Positions 43,576-52,667 of a stretch of 64,000 nt of DNA are shown in pieces. Positions within the stretch are counted from its first letter, which is position 1; each line of letters opens with the position of its first letter. Source of the stretch: an uncultured Clostridia bacterium (lineage in GTDB: Bacteria; Bacillota; Clostridia; UMGS1810); assembly GCA_934454585.1 (NCBI GenBank), contig CAKSFP010000003.1, positions 62,001-126,000 on the forward strand. The letters run 5' to 3'. A program made the position numbers and the translations under genes. A model generated the notes under the pieces. That model saw only the letters and a list, made by a program, of their open reading frames with translations, did no database searches and had not been told where the DNA came from.

Positions 43576-45126
43576 ATGCTCAAAGTAATGCTCGTGGATG
43601 ATGAGCCGCTCCTGCGCATGGGGCTGAAACAGGCGTTTGACTGGGATTCGGTCGGCTGCGTGGTGGTTGCTGAGGCCGAAAACGGCGCCGAGGCTCTGGA
43701 AAAATACAACGACGCAAAACCCGACATAATCATAACCGACATAAGAATGTCCGCCAAAGACGGTCTGCAGCTGATAGCGGCGCTGCGCGAAGAAAAAAGC
43801 GACGCCGAAATAATAGTGTTGTCCGGATACGACGATTTTTCCTATGCAAAACAAGCTATGGAGGCAGGAGTTTTTTCGTATCTGCTAAAGCCCGTAAATC
43901 TCGATGAGCTTGCAAACACTCTTAATTTGCTTAAAGAAAAAATCGACCAAAAGCGCAAGACCGGTACGGCACTCTCGGCACTGCGCGCCGAGGAACTCAT
44001 CATGAAATTGGCAAACGGCAGCGGCGGAGAAGAGATGCTGTGCGCAAACGAGGATTTTTTCTCCAAACTGCCAAAAAATTTTATCACCGCAGTAATTGCT
44101 GTCGACAACAAAAGTGCCCTGGGTGACAGACTGATAAAAGTGTCGCATATTCTGAGAGGATGCACAGACGACCTGTTGGCGGAAAGCGAAAACTTCATTG
44201 TGCGCTGTATGCTTGAACAAACCAAGTATATGCTGACTATTTTCACACAAAATGTGCACTCATACGATGATGCGATGCATTCGCTTGAAAAATTTCTTGC
44301 CGACTTCCGCGAAAAATCCGGCGCAACGGCAACCATAGGCATAAGCGGAATATGCCGCAATCTCAAGATGATTTCAAAAGCATACGACCAGGCTGAGCAG
44401 GCACTGCGCCACAAGGCAATTGCCGGCAACAACAGAATAATAGATTTCATCCGTGTGCATACAGGTGTGCCGGGAGAGTACGACATGACCAAAGAGGAGA
44501 TGAACGCCGTGTGCGCCGCAGCAAAAGAAAAAAATTGCGATGCCGCACGCGCCGTAGTCAACAAATATTTTTCGCGGCTGCATGAGTTTTCAAATGTTTC
44601 CATAGGCAGAGTTCGTGCACGCATTGCGGAACTGGGCATAATGATTGTGAACGCAACAGCGTCGGGCACCGACACCATGAATATGATATACGGCAGAGCC
44701 GTAAACCCTGTTGAGGAGTTGCAAAACATGGAGCTGATAAGCGATATCAAAGAGTGGATTCTCTCACTCATCGCCTGTCTTGAAAGTGTCAATCTGCCGA
44801 TTGCCGACAACATAAAAAACGAGACTGTACGCCAAGCGGTGGGATATATCGTGGCTCATTACAGCAAGCCCATAACCATAGAATGGGTTGCCGGCAAGAT
44901 GTTTGTCAGCCCCAGGCACATATCGCGGTGTTTCCGCTCGGAACTCGGCATGACATTTAACGACTGCCTCACGAAATATCGCATATCAAGGGCAGAATCC
45001 CTGCTTGCAGACGGCGGTCACAAAATATATGAGGTAGCCCGGCTTGTCGGCTACAATGACAGCAAATATTTCTGCAAACTGTTCAAAAAAATAACCGGCA
45101 AGACGCCGCAGGAATATAAAAAGTAA
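43576..45126 (+). CDS. Response regulator, YesN/AraC type
   Basis: The 516-residue protein has a receiver domain (1-125) with D8/D9, phosphoacceptor D55 in TDIRM and K105 in LKPVN. A middle domain follows, and then a C-terminal AraC-type paired helix-turn-helix (about 415-516: ITIEWVAGKMFVSPRHISRCF, IYEVARLVGYNDSKYFCKLF). The ATG at 43576 follows GGAGG; a 16-residue extension upstream would lie in the previous gene. Its likely targets are the divergent importer promoter at 42548-42575 and its own operon. Confidence 0.93.
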   Translation: MLKVMLVDDEPLLRMGLKQAFDWDSVGCVVVAEAENGAEALEKYNDAKPDIIITDIRMSAKDGLQLIAALREEKSDAEIIVLSGYDDFSYAKQAMEAGVFSYLLKPVNLDELANTLNLLKEKIDQKRKTGTALSALRAEELIMKLANGSGGEEMLCANEDFFSKLPKNFITAVIAVDNKSALGDRLIKVSHILRGCTDDLLAESENFIVRCMLEQTKYMLTIFTQNVHSYDDAMHSLEKFLADFREKSGATATIGISGICRNLKMISKAYDQAEQALRHKAIAGNNRIIDFIRVHTGVPGEYDMTKEEMNAVCAAAKEKNCDAARAVVNKYFSRLHEFSNVSIGRVRARIAELGIMIVNATASGTDTMNMIYGRAVNPVEELQNMELISDIKEWILSLIACLESVNLPIADNIKNETVRQAVGYIVAHYSKPITIEWVAGKMFVSPRHISRCFRSELGMTFNDCLTKYRISRAESLLADGGHKIYEVARLVGYNDSKYFCKLFKKITGKTPQEYKK

Positions 45127-45137
45127 GGTGTGAACTC

Positions 45138-46862
45138 ATGAAAATATCATTTAACAAAATAGCTCAAATTTTCTCATACAAGTTCATACTCTCCGCAATA
45201 ATAATCTTCTTCACCGTGGCGCCGAGCCTTTGCACATATCTTACGCTGAAAAGCTATGTCAACAATGTGGTCATGAACGAATATATTACCGACTGCATGA
45301 ATGCCGTTGAGACAAAACTCAGCGACACAGTGTCAAACCTGATCTATCGGCTCAACACCATGTCGCTGTATTTTACGGGCAACCACAGGATGTATATATC
45401 GCTGCTCGACAAATCAAAAACCTATGACGAGATTTACTCCGAGGTCGGCAGCTTTGTAACACCGTACCTAAAAAGCACCATAATAGAAGGCGTGTGCATC
45501 ATAGCGCGCGATGGCAGAGTGTACAACTATTCCCCTGTCGAGCCGACTGACGACATAAAGAGCGGCTCCATTGCACAAAGTCTTTCCACGACTACTCTGT
45601 GGGTGTCCGATGAATGTATAAAATCGGGTGATTCTTACTATATTATGACCGGCAAAAAACTCTATAACTACTTCAACGGATATGACGGCGGTTATATCAT
45701 CATGTATATAAACGAGAATGTCTTTTCTCAGATGTACTCAAACTACACTTTTGCCGACAGTACATTTTTCATCACGCGTAACGGGCACATAATATCTCAT
45801 GCAAACAAAGCCCTCATCGGTGCCGACTACACTTTTACAAACGAATTTTTCAACACAAGCGACAGCATAAAGATAAACGATGACACCATAATCAGCAGAC
45901 GCCCCATAAACACCAACGGAATCATAGGTAACCTGGATATAGTAAGCATAAATTCATTTGAAACATTCAACGGTATGCTGTCCGACATGAACAAGAAATT
46001 TCTGCTCCTGTCGGTCGCCATCGTGATTGTGTCTATCGCTCTTGCAATTGTGATATCGTCAAAGCTTCTGTCAGAGATAGAAATTTTGCGCCGCAATGTG
46101 ATGAACTTCGGCAAGTCACCGTCAAACTACGAACCGATTTTCAAGCTAAACGAGATAAAAGCACTCGAAAACGACTTTTCAAACATGACACGACGCATAA
46201 CAAAGCTTATCAAAAACATTGGCGAGGAAAAGGAAAAACAAAAGGTTGCCGAGCTTGCCGCACTGCAAGCGCAGATCAACCCGCACTTTATCTACAACAC
46301 TCTCGATTCTGTGGCATGGCTTGCCATTATGGACGGCAACAACAAGATTTACAATATAATCTGCTCACTTGCAAACTTTTTTCGCATATCGCTCAACAGC
46401 GGCAAGAGCACCATATCGGTGAACGAAGAAATCGAACATGTGAAAAACTTTGTCAGCATAGAAACGGCGCGTTTCCCCGATAAATTTACCGTTACTTACG
46501 ACATTGCGCCCGACATAAGCGAGGTGCAGATAATAAAGATCATTCTCCAACCGCTTGTGGAAAATTCAATAAAGCACGGCTTTGACAACATGAAAAACGG
46601 CGGCAAGGTCCACATAAGCGGACAGCGCACGGGGATTGACACGATAGAGTTTGTCGTCAGCGACAATGGCTGCGGCTTTGACGGAGATTTTCTTAACATA
46701 CCGGCTGAGAATCAAAAGCACAAGTCCGGCTATGGACTCAAAAATATAAATGACCGCCTCATCTTGGCGTACGGAACAGACTGCGGGCTCAAAATCGACA
46801 GTACGCCCGACCGTGGCACAAGCGTTACGGTAAGGATTAAGACGAAACCGAGAAATGTGTGA
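45138..46862 (+). CDS. Sensor histidine kinase, YesM type
   Basis: The 574-residue membrane kinase has a first helix (15-35), a long extracytoplasmic sensor domain, and a second helix (about 290-312), then HAMP and the His-kinase dimer domain with phosphoacceptor H383 in QINPHFIYNTL. The ATPase domain has the N box LQPLVENSIKHGF and G boxes DNGCGFDG and GYGLKNINDRL. ATG start 11 bases after the regulator stop. It should phosphorylate the adjacent YesN-type protein in response to an outside sugar, perhaps with the kinase-less sensor or the binding lipoprotein. Confidence 0.95.
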   Translation: MKISFNKIAQIFSYKFILSAIIIFFTVAPSLCTYLTLKSYVNNVVMNEYITDCMNAVETKLSDTVSNLIYRLNTMSLYFTGNHRMYISLLDKSKTYDEIYSEVGSFVTPYLKSTIIEGVCIIARDGRVYNYSPVEPTDDIKSGSIAQSLSTTTLWVSDECIKSGDSYYIMTGKKLYNYFNGYDGGYIIMYINENVFSQMYSNYTFADSTFFITRNGHIISHANKALIGADYTFTNEFFNTSDSIKINDDTIISRRPINTNGIIGNLDIVSINSFETFNGMLSDMNKKFLLLSVAIVIVSIALAIVISSKLLSEIEILRRNVMNFGKSPSNYEPIFKLNEIKALENDFSNMTRRITKLIKNIGEEKEKQKVAELAALQAQINPHFIYNTLDSVAWLAIMDGNNKIYNIICSLANFFRISLNSGKSTISVNEEIEHVKNFVSIETARFPDKFTVTYDIAPDISEVQIIKIILQPLVENSIKHGFDNMKNGGKVHISGQRTGIDTIEFVVSDNGCGFDGDFLNIPAENQKHKSGYGLKNINDRLILAYGTDCGLKIDSTPDRGTSVTVRIKTKPRNV

Positions 46863-47315
46863 TTTTCGCTGTGCTCATATTCATCATATCTCAAATGCGG
46901 GTTTGCAATCTACAAATAATGAGACTCAAACACTCATCGGCAGTGTGGGATTTTTCTCGTTTCATCCGCTCAAACATTTTCAAAAATGTCTTTACACAAA
47001 ACCGCATTTAGGCGAATCTCGAAAATTTTCACCGCGAAACATAAAAAATACCCGCCGCCGGCGATTAAAATTCCGCAAACGACGGGGAAAATTTTTGTCT
47101 TTATACCGTCAATAACACACATTGAAAGCCGGACGCATATACAATTAAGGCAGGAAAGCCTAAACTCGACTATCCTGCCCATTAAAAACAGATATTTTGT
47201 CATAGAGAAATCTAATTTACAGAAAAACCCCACACGCCCGCGCGATATATGTATCGGTTAAACATCATCGAATCGTTTCATTTTTTGCCCATATAACAAA
47301 AGTGCCATTCGATAA
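46863..47315. other. Gene-poor convergent interval
   Basis: A 453-base stretch between two converging operons. It holds overlapping short frames on both strands without ribosome binding sites. A weak hairpin GGCAGGA...TCCTGCC (47149-47155 with 47173-47179) may help end transcripts, but it lacks a long T tract. No RNA gene or mobile element is recognised. Confidence 0.6.
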
Positions 47316-48017
47316 TTATAAATATTTAACAATAAAGTCAGCAATAGGATTATTATCATCAAGCCCGTGTGGATGATGACCACATCCGTTTTTCAGATAT
47401 TTCGCAATAATTCCACCGTTTTTCTTGTAATAATCATAAAGAATCTCACCGTTTTCTTCGTAAGGAACTATATTATCCGAAAGTCCGCATACCAAAATAA
47501 TCGGTATGTTGTTTTTCACCAATATGTCCAATTTATCTATGGGATTTTCACGGTATGATATAAGCTTGCTCAAGGAAATTCCCATAGCATTCTCAAATTC
47601 ATCCCACATACAATTCTCCGCATTTCCTATGCCTGCAGGGCAGCTTAAAAGATTGAGCACCGGCGCATCGAGATAAAGTACCGAAACCATCTCCGGAAAC
47701 TCTGCCGCAAATTTTGTGCCTATCAATCCCCCGCAACTCATTCCTATAATTCCGAATTTCTTTTCAAATCCGTATTTATCTGCAAGAAAATCCGCGAAAC
47801 GCTTCTTTCTCAAGATATCTGCATCCTTGCACCATCTTGTTTCATTTTCGATATACGCTAAATTTATGCCTCTTTCAAGCAATAAATTTTGAGTATCCGG
47901 AAAGGCGTCAAAATACTCCGTTTTCATAACCCACTTATATGTTCTTGTTTCTTCGGCGGCAAAGACAACCTTCGCATTTTTTCCTTCAAATTCAAATTCA
48001 ATAATCTTGTTATCCAT
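47316..48017 (-). CDS. Alpha/beta hydrolase
   Basis: The 233-residue alpha/beta-hydrolase-fold protein has the nucleophile elbow GMSCGGLIG, an acid in the LVCGLSDNIVPYEENG region and the histidine in GCGHHPHGLDD. No signal peptide. The ATG at 48017 is preferred over a TTG at 48035 because it stands 7 bases after GGTGAG. It is the last gene of the minus-strand run and probably removes ester groups (for example acetyl) from small molecules or sugars; the substrate is not known. Confidence 0.82.
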   Translation of the reverse strand: MDNKIIEFEFEGKNAKVVFAAEETRTYKWVMKTEYFDAFPDTQNLLLERGINLAYIENETRWCKDADILRKKRFADFLADKYGFEKKFGIIGMSCGGLIGTKFAAEFPEMVSVLYLDAPVLNLLSCPAGIGNAENCMWDEFENAMGISLSKLISYRENPIDKLDILVKNNIPIILVCGLSDNIVPYEENGEILYDYYKKNGGIIAKYLKNGCGHHPHGLDDNNPIADFIVKYL

Positions 48018-48066
48018 TATCATACTCACCCCCAAAAGTTCTCAATACAAAGCTATATGCAGTGAT

Positions 48067-48342
48067 TTATTTAGACTTTTTTTCACGATAATAATTTATC
48101 ATGTATAAAACGATATCACACCCTACCATTGTAAGATTGAATATATAAAATATTGCAACATACCATTTGAATACGGGTGCCGTAAGTTTTGATATTATTC
48201 CAAAAATATATGCCAAAAAAATCATTATTAAAAAAAATATACTCTTTCCCTTTGTCGATTTTGTTCTAATGGATTTCATAACATTTATCGGCCATGATAT
48301 CCCAAAAGATACTATCATTAAAATTTCAAATACTTCAGACAT
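48067..48342 (-). CDS. Small three-helix PQ-loop/SemiSWEET-like membrane protein
   Basis: A 91-residue protein with three hydrophobic helices (about 5-22, 33-55 and 60-82) and the segment FGISWPINVMKSIRTKSTKGKS, cited here in part, which resembles the PQ-loop repeat of SemiSWEET sugar carriers. Such proteins act as dimers. ATG after GGGAGGG. Sugar transport is possible but unproven; the family is often left as hypothetical. Confidence 0.6.
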   Translation of the reverse strand: MSEVFEILMIVSFGISWPINVMKSIRTKSTKGKSIFFLIMIFLAYIFGIISKLTAPVFKWYVAIFYIFNLTMVGCDIVLYMINYYREKKSK

Positions 48343-48376
48343 TTATTTGCCCTCCCTATATTGTTTTGGACTGAAT

Positions 48377-49261
48377 CTATAAAAAGAACAGTGTTCCGAC
48401 AAAACACACCGCCAAACTTAACGCCAGCCTAAGTGAGGTTCTTTCTCTGTATACGACGCCTCCGATAATCGCAGAAAAGATTATGCTCCCTCCGGTTATA
48501 AACGGGTAAAGCACGGTTGCGGGTAGCTTGCTTGCACCTTTTAGCTGCAGCATGAACGAAACTCCGCTCGCAACAGCAGATGCCGCAATTATCACAAGTG
48601 CTCTCGGTATATTGTTCATATTAACATTTTTCTCTGTAATTTTATTTTTTACAGTCAGAAAAATCGCTCCGGAAATTAAGAATTTGAACATACCACCAAA
48701 AGCAACAAAATCGGACGCACTTACCGTTTTATAGATTGTTTGTGTTTGATGAATCTTTGATACAATACTTACACAACCGTTAAGAAGAAAAACGGCAATA
48801 CACATAATTATTTCCTTACGAGCTGAATTTAAGTTGCTTAGGTTAGCCAAAACCACACTCGCAATAATCAATATCAGCCCTGCTGTCCTTAAATATGTAA
48901 AAGGTTCATTCAAAAACGCGATTCCAAGGATATACGGTATGACCATTCCTCCGCTCATAAGCGAAAGTGTATACATGGCCATCGAACCCAATGATTTCAA
49001 TATTTTGAAGCCTAATATTGTATAGCATATAACAAGCGTTTCTTCAATCGCCGCCATTACACACGAGTATATGGAAAAACCAATCTTAAATCCCTTGAAT
49101 ATAAGAAAGATTGCCGTAGTTGAAAACCCGAGTAATGTGTTAAAAAACAAAGCGGCATATAAAGACGCTCCATATGATTTTTGATATTGCTTGTTAATCG
49201 CAAAATTAATTCCCAGCAGCAGAGCCGAAAAAACCAGCATTAAATAATACACTTTTCTCAT
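48377..49261 (-). CDS. EamA/DMT-family transporter 1
   Basis: The 294-residue protein has ten predicted helices arranged as two EamA halves. The signature segments are GMVIPYILGIAFLNEPFTYLRTAGLILIIASVVL (cited in part as FLNEPFTYLRTAG) and ATVLYPFITGGSIIFSAI. DMT exporters move metabolites such as amino acids, nucleotides or sugars outward. ATG start 4 bases after GGAG. It is unlike the second DMT gene at 51717 in sequence, so the pair is not a recent duplication. Confidence 0.88.
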   Translation of the reverse strand: MRKVYYLMLVFSALLLGINFAINKQYQKSYGASLYAALFFNTLLGFSTTAIFLIFKGFKIGFSIYSCVMAAIEETLVICYTILGFKILKSLGSMAMYTLSLMSGGMVIPYILGIAFLNEPFTYLRTAGLILIIASVVLANLSNLNSARKEIIMCIAVFLLNGCVSIVSKIHQTQTIYKTVSASDFVAFGGMFKFLISGAIFLTVKNKITEKNVNMNNIPRALVIIAASAVASGVSFMLQLKGASKLPATVLYPFITGGSIIFSAIIGGVVYRERTSLRLALSLAVCFVGTLFFL

Positions 49262-49283
49262 TTAACTCCAATTCATAAAATAT

Positions 49284-49937
49284 TTATAATGCAGAAAGAA
49301 AACCGTATAATCTTTCGGCAATCTTTCTTGCTCCCTTATCCGAAGGATGAAGTCCATCCGGCATATACTCTTTTTTTATAATTTCCACTTTCGGCTGCAT
49401 ACCGCTGATGTTGAATAAGTCAAGTACGGGCAAGCCATAATATCCTGCGACCTCTTTTATAATGGAAACATATCCCGAAAGCGGCATCTCATTCGGAGTT
49501 CCGTTGTCTTTTGTTTTTACATCCTCGGTCTCCCTGTGCAGCGGTGTCATGAATACAATATCCGCATTCGGATATTTGTTTATCAGTTTCTCGCACAAAA
49601 TACGCATAGCCCCGTAAAATGTATACTCACTCTGCGAGTTAAAATCGCCTATTTTGGCGTCACCATGAGCAAAATCATTTGTTCCTCCAAACACAACAAT
49701 AACATCCGCTCCGCTGTCCATTTCATCCGCGCGCTCCAGAAAATCTCTGTCACACTGCTCACATTCGGATCTTTCGGTTTGTCTTGCAATTCTCGTTCCG
49801 CTGAGACCATAGTTTTTTACAATGGCTCCCGAAAGTTCCGCAAACACAGGCACATAACTCTTGTCATAAGATGACGCTCCTGCTCCTTCTGTTATACTGT
49901 CGCCAAGAAAAAACACTTTTTTATCCGCTAATTTCAT
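49284..49937 (-). CDS. SGNH/GDSL hydrolase
   Basis: The 217-residue protein has all SGNH blocks: GDSITEG (catalytic Ser), the Gly in SGTRIA, GGTNDF (Asn) and DGLHPSDKG (Asp, His). It resembles acetylxylan or rhamnogalacturonan acetyl esterases and thus may remove acetyl groups from glycan pieces. No signal peptide, hence cytosolic. The ATG at 49937 follows GGAGGAGGG; an in-frame ATG at 49958 has no site. Copy B of the miniature element lies 31 bases upstream. Confidence 0.9.
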   Translation of the reverse strand: MKLADKKVFFLGDSITEGAGASSYDKSYVPVFAELSGAIVKNYGLSGTRIARQTERSECEQCDRDFLERADEMDSGADVIVVFGGTNDFAHGDAKIGDFNSQSEYTFYGAMRILCEKLINKYPNADIVFMTPLHRETEDVKTKDNGTPNEMPLSGYVSIIKEVAGYYGLPVLDLFNISGMQPKVEIIKKEYMPDGLHPSDKGARKIAERLYGFLSAL

Positions 49938-49968
49938 TTGCACCCTCCTCCTTATCAAATACCTTTAA

Positions 49969-50232
49969 TAGCCATTTGTAAAATTACCAAAATGCACATC
50001 TTGGGCGCATTTCAATTGCATAAACAGGTTTAGTTTTCTCCGCTTTATGAATCCCACCACCGCTAACGCGGTCCCCCTCCCTTTGGCAAGGGAGGCTTTC
50101 TCCATCAGCACAAACTGTCGACCGAGCGAAAGGCTCCCTTGCTAAAGGGAGCTGGCGGCGTAGCCGTCTGAGGGATTCAAAAAGTGCAAAAAGTTATCCA
50201 CATTTTTTAGTTCGTAATTTTACAATCGACTA
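49969..50232. mobile_element. Miniature inverted-repeat element, copy B (264 bp) with 12-bp direct repeats
   Basis: The ends TAGCCATTTGTAAAATTAC (left) and the inverse of TAGTCGATTGTAAAATTAC (right) match at 16 of 19 places. The element is bounded exactly by AAATACCTTTAA on both sides (49957-49968 and 50233-50244), a perfect 12-bp target-site duplication. The core hairpins have short tips here: ACCGC-TAAC-GCGGT (50059-50072) and GGCGGC-GTA-GCCGTC. Same family as copy A. No coding capacity; it was presumably moved by a transposase encoded elsewhere. Duplications of 10-13 bp are typical of IS4-type elements. Confidence 0.85.
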
Positions 50233-50252
50233 AAATACCTTTAACCATGCTA

Positions 50253-50954
50253 TCATAATTCCTTTATTATTTTGACATCTTCCTTTGAAACCTCAACATC
50301 AAAATTATCATAATCGCAAGATGCTTTTCTCCCCGCAAGAGTATGAAACCATGTGAGCGCAAGCAAATATCGTCCGATACCCAAATCCGCATGAAATGTA
50401 TCTCGATGAATGCGCTTAATACCCGCATCAAGTGCACCCATCATCATCTCTCCGGATGGAATAATCCCGTCTGCACATATCAGTTTAGCCGCCTTTTCAT
50501 ATGAATCTCTTATCCTTTCGAGCATATTGTGAGGATCTATGAAACCCACTTCGCGCAGTCTTTCGCTTCCCATTTCATATGCCCAGGTTTGATGCATCAG
50601 TATTTTTGATTTGGATGAATAAAGCCTTACATAATCAGCAAGATGTTCCAAAAAAGGCACATATGTATCAAAGAAAGGTGCATTCTGACTTACTTGCTGC
50701 AAAGTTACATAATCCCACTCATCGCTTGTCAATGCCTGTTTTATGCTGACCATATTTCCTATATCCTCACCGTTGAGTTCATATGCATAATTTGCCTTGT
50801 CCTCAGTCATATTAACAAAATGCTGTCCAAGCGAGCAACCGCCTATATACAAATTCACACACTTGAATTCCTCACCTTCATTCAATGCCACCTTTTGCAG
50901 ATAGCGCTGCGCATCCTGCGAAAAACTATTTCCGATTGACAATATTTTTTTCAT
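50253..50954 (-). CDS. DUF4886-type SGNH-fold protein
   Basis: The 233-residue protein resembles the DUF4886 family, an SGNH-like fold, with SIGNSFSQDAQRYL, NLYIGGCSL, LQQVSQNAPF and HRDTFHADLGIGRY. The order of a Ser near the start, a Gly, a Gln-Gln/Ser block and a final His fits an esterase-type active site. No signal peptide. ATG after GGAGG. It follows the esterase gene by 19 bases. An intracellular deacetylase role is inferred from context. Confidence 0.8.
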   Translation of the reverse strand: MKKILSIGNSFSQDAQRYLQKVALNEGEEFKCVNLYIGGCSLGQHFVNMTEDKANYAYELNGEDIGNMVSIKQALTSDEWDYVTLQQVSQNAPFFDTYVPFLEHLADYVRLYSSKSKILMHQTWAYEMGSERLREVGFIDPHNMLERIRDSYEKAAKLICADGIIPSGEMMMGALDAGIKRIHRDTFHADLGIGRYLLALTWFHTLAGRKASCDYDNFDVEVSKEDVKIIKEL

Positions 50955-50973
50955 AACGAACCTCCGTAAAATT

Positions 50974-51720
50974 TCATTTGTTAATTATAAAATCACACAC
51001 AATTTTCTCGAACATATTACCATTTTCAGGCTCTGTATTGAGATAACTGTCATGTTCGCTGTCTTGCATAATCTTCAGACTTACTTTTGACATATCATTT
51101 TCAAAATGCTCCAAAGTTTTTATCATAAGCTTGGTTTGCTCCAATCTGTTTGGCATATCATTATCTGACACTATAAACAGCATGGCAGGATAGTTTGTAT
51201 TATGCTCTACATAATACAACGGGGCAGTTTCATCAACAACGACACATCTGGAGTCAAATCCCTTTTCTCTCAATATATTAAAATGAGTGGTTGGCTGACC
51301 GGCATCATGGATAAAGCCGGAAATATCCTCAACACCTATTCCGTATGGCATAAAATATTTCTTGTCAAAACACAGCATCATTGTCAGATAAGCACCTGCG
51401 GAGCTTCCGCCGACAAAAATGTTCCTCTTTCCGCCATATTCCTCTATATGTTCAAATGTCCAATTTACAGCAGCCGCGGCATCCCTGATAAACTCCGGAT
51501 AAACAGCATCGGGATACATTCTGTAATTGGCACTAACGACAGCAATACCTTTTTGAACCAAACCTTCCGCAAACTCTATATCTGCCTTGTCGCCGCATTC
51601 AAGCCCTCCACCGTGAAAATAAACAAATGTTGCAGTACATTCACCATCAGGAATGTATAAGTCCAATTTATTGTTAAACTCATCTGAATGTGAATATAAT
51701 ATATCTTTTGTGATTTTCAT
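50974..51720 (-). CDS. Alpha/beta hydrolase, acetyl-esterase (BD-FAE/HSL-like)
   Basis: The 248-residue protein has the oxyanion motif FHGGGLECGD, nucleophile GGSSAGAYL, an acid near VSDNDMPNR and His in SEHDSYL. It belongs to the hormone-sensitive-lipase/BD-FAE type esterases that remove acetyl groups from sugars. Its ATG overlaps the TGA stop of the upstream DMT gene (ATGA), showing translational coupling. Confidence 0.87.
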   Translation of the reverse strand: MKITKDILYSHSDEFNNKLDLYIPDGECTATFVYFHGGGLECGDKADIEFAEGLVQKGIAVVSANYRMYPDAVYPEFIRDAAAAVNWTFEHIEEYGGKRNIFVGGSSAGAYLTMMLCFDKKYFMPYGIGVEDISGFIHDAGQPTTHFNILREKGFDSRCVVVDETAPLYYVEHNTNYPAMLFIVSDNDMPNRLEQTKLMIKTLEHFENDMSKVSLKIMQDSEHDSYLNTEPENGNMFEKIVCDFIINK

Positions 51721-52646
51721 TTTACCAGCCTCCCAAACTTTGTTTCTGCGTTAATAGAATTACCTGACTTCTCTCCCGATGCAATTTGCATATAAGCTAT
51801 CGTAGAAATGATAAATACTATCCCTGCAAACTGCAGAAGACTCATCCTTTCTCCGATAACAAATATGCTTGTTACAGTTGCCGAAACAGGTTCAATGCAA
51901 GACAGAACCGCCACCCTTGACGGTGATAAATATTTAAGTGATGTTGTATACATAAAAAAAGGTATCACAGTTCCTATCACGGCAAGCAAAATAATCGCTT
52001 TAAGAGAAGCGACATCGGTTGCAATCATTTTTGCTGTTTGGGGTACATTTATAATAAACAATGCACCCACTGCGGCAAAAATAAAATTATACACCGTCAA
52101 AGTAGCTCTGTCATATTTTTTAAGAATGTTCTTGCCAACCACGCCGTACAGAGAGTATGCCAAGCCGGATAAAACTCCAAACAAAACTCCCGTAACACTA
52201 AATCCGCCATTATCTTGACCAAACACGCCGGATACCAGTGTGCATCCGATAAACACAAACATAATTGAAATTATCTTTTCCGCGGTTATTTTTTCTTTAA
52301 GAAAAATTGCGGAAAGAATCATCACCCAAATCGGAGAAGTATATAAAAACACATCCGAAACCGCTACAGAAGTTCGTTCCATACACATAAAATAAAATGT
52401 TGACATTGCAAGCAAACTGCAAATTCCCATAAAGGCGAACATCCATATATCATTCAACTTTATTTTCATCTTTTTTCTATCGTGCAACAATACCGCAGCC
52501 AACACGACAATCGCCGAAAATATCCAACGCAGAGCCGATATTTGAACCGATGTAAATCCAAATTTCCTTAGCTCACGAACAAAAATTCCTATGACGCCCC
52601 ACATAATTCCGCTGAGCAAAACTATGCCGCTATACAGTTTAACCAT
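51717..52646 (-). CDS. EamA/DMT-family transporter 2
   Basis: The 309-residue protein has ten helices in two EamA halves, with FYFMCMERTSVAVSDVFLYTSPIWVMIL (cited in part as SVAVSDVFLYTSPIWV) and SRVAVLSCIEPVSATVTSI. ATG at 52646, 5 bases after AGGAGA; a GTG one codon upstream is too close to the site. Coupled to the esterase by a 4-base overlap, which suggests that the two handle the same compound, for example export of a by-product. Confidence 0.9.
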   Translation of the reverse strand: MVKLYSGIVLLSGIMWGVIGIFVRELRKFGFTSVQISALRWIFSAIVVLAAVLLHDRKKMKIKLNDIWMFAFMGICSLLAMSTFYFMCMERTSVAVSDVFLYTSPIWVMILSAIFLKEKITAEKIISIMFVFIGCTLVSGVFGQDNGGFSVTGVLFGVLSGLAYSLYGVVGKNILKKYDRATLTVYNFIFAAVGALFIINVPQTAKMIATDVASLKAIILLAVIGTVIPFFMYTTSLKYLSPSRVAVLSCIEPVSATVTSIFVIGERMSLLQFAGIVFIISTIAYMQIASGEKSGNSINAETKFGRLVK

Positions 52647-52667
52647 CACTATCTCCTAACTGTTTGT

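Noticed and set aside
43474..44813. Long minus-strand frames opposite the response regulator
   Set aside because: They are shadows of the regulator gene, whose receiver and HTH motifs are clear on the plus strand.
46970..47261. Two overlapping frames of about 90 residues on opposite strands in the convergent gap
   Set aside because: Neither has a ribosome binding site or a family signature; one has a hydrophobic patch that arises from T-rich sequence.
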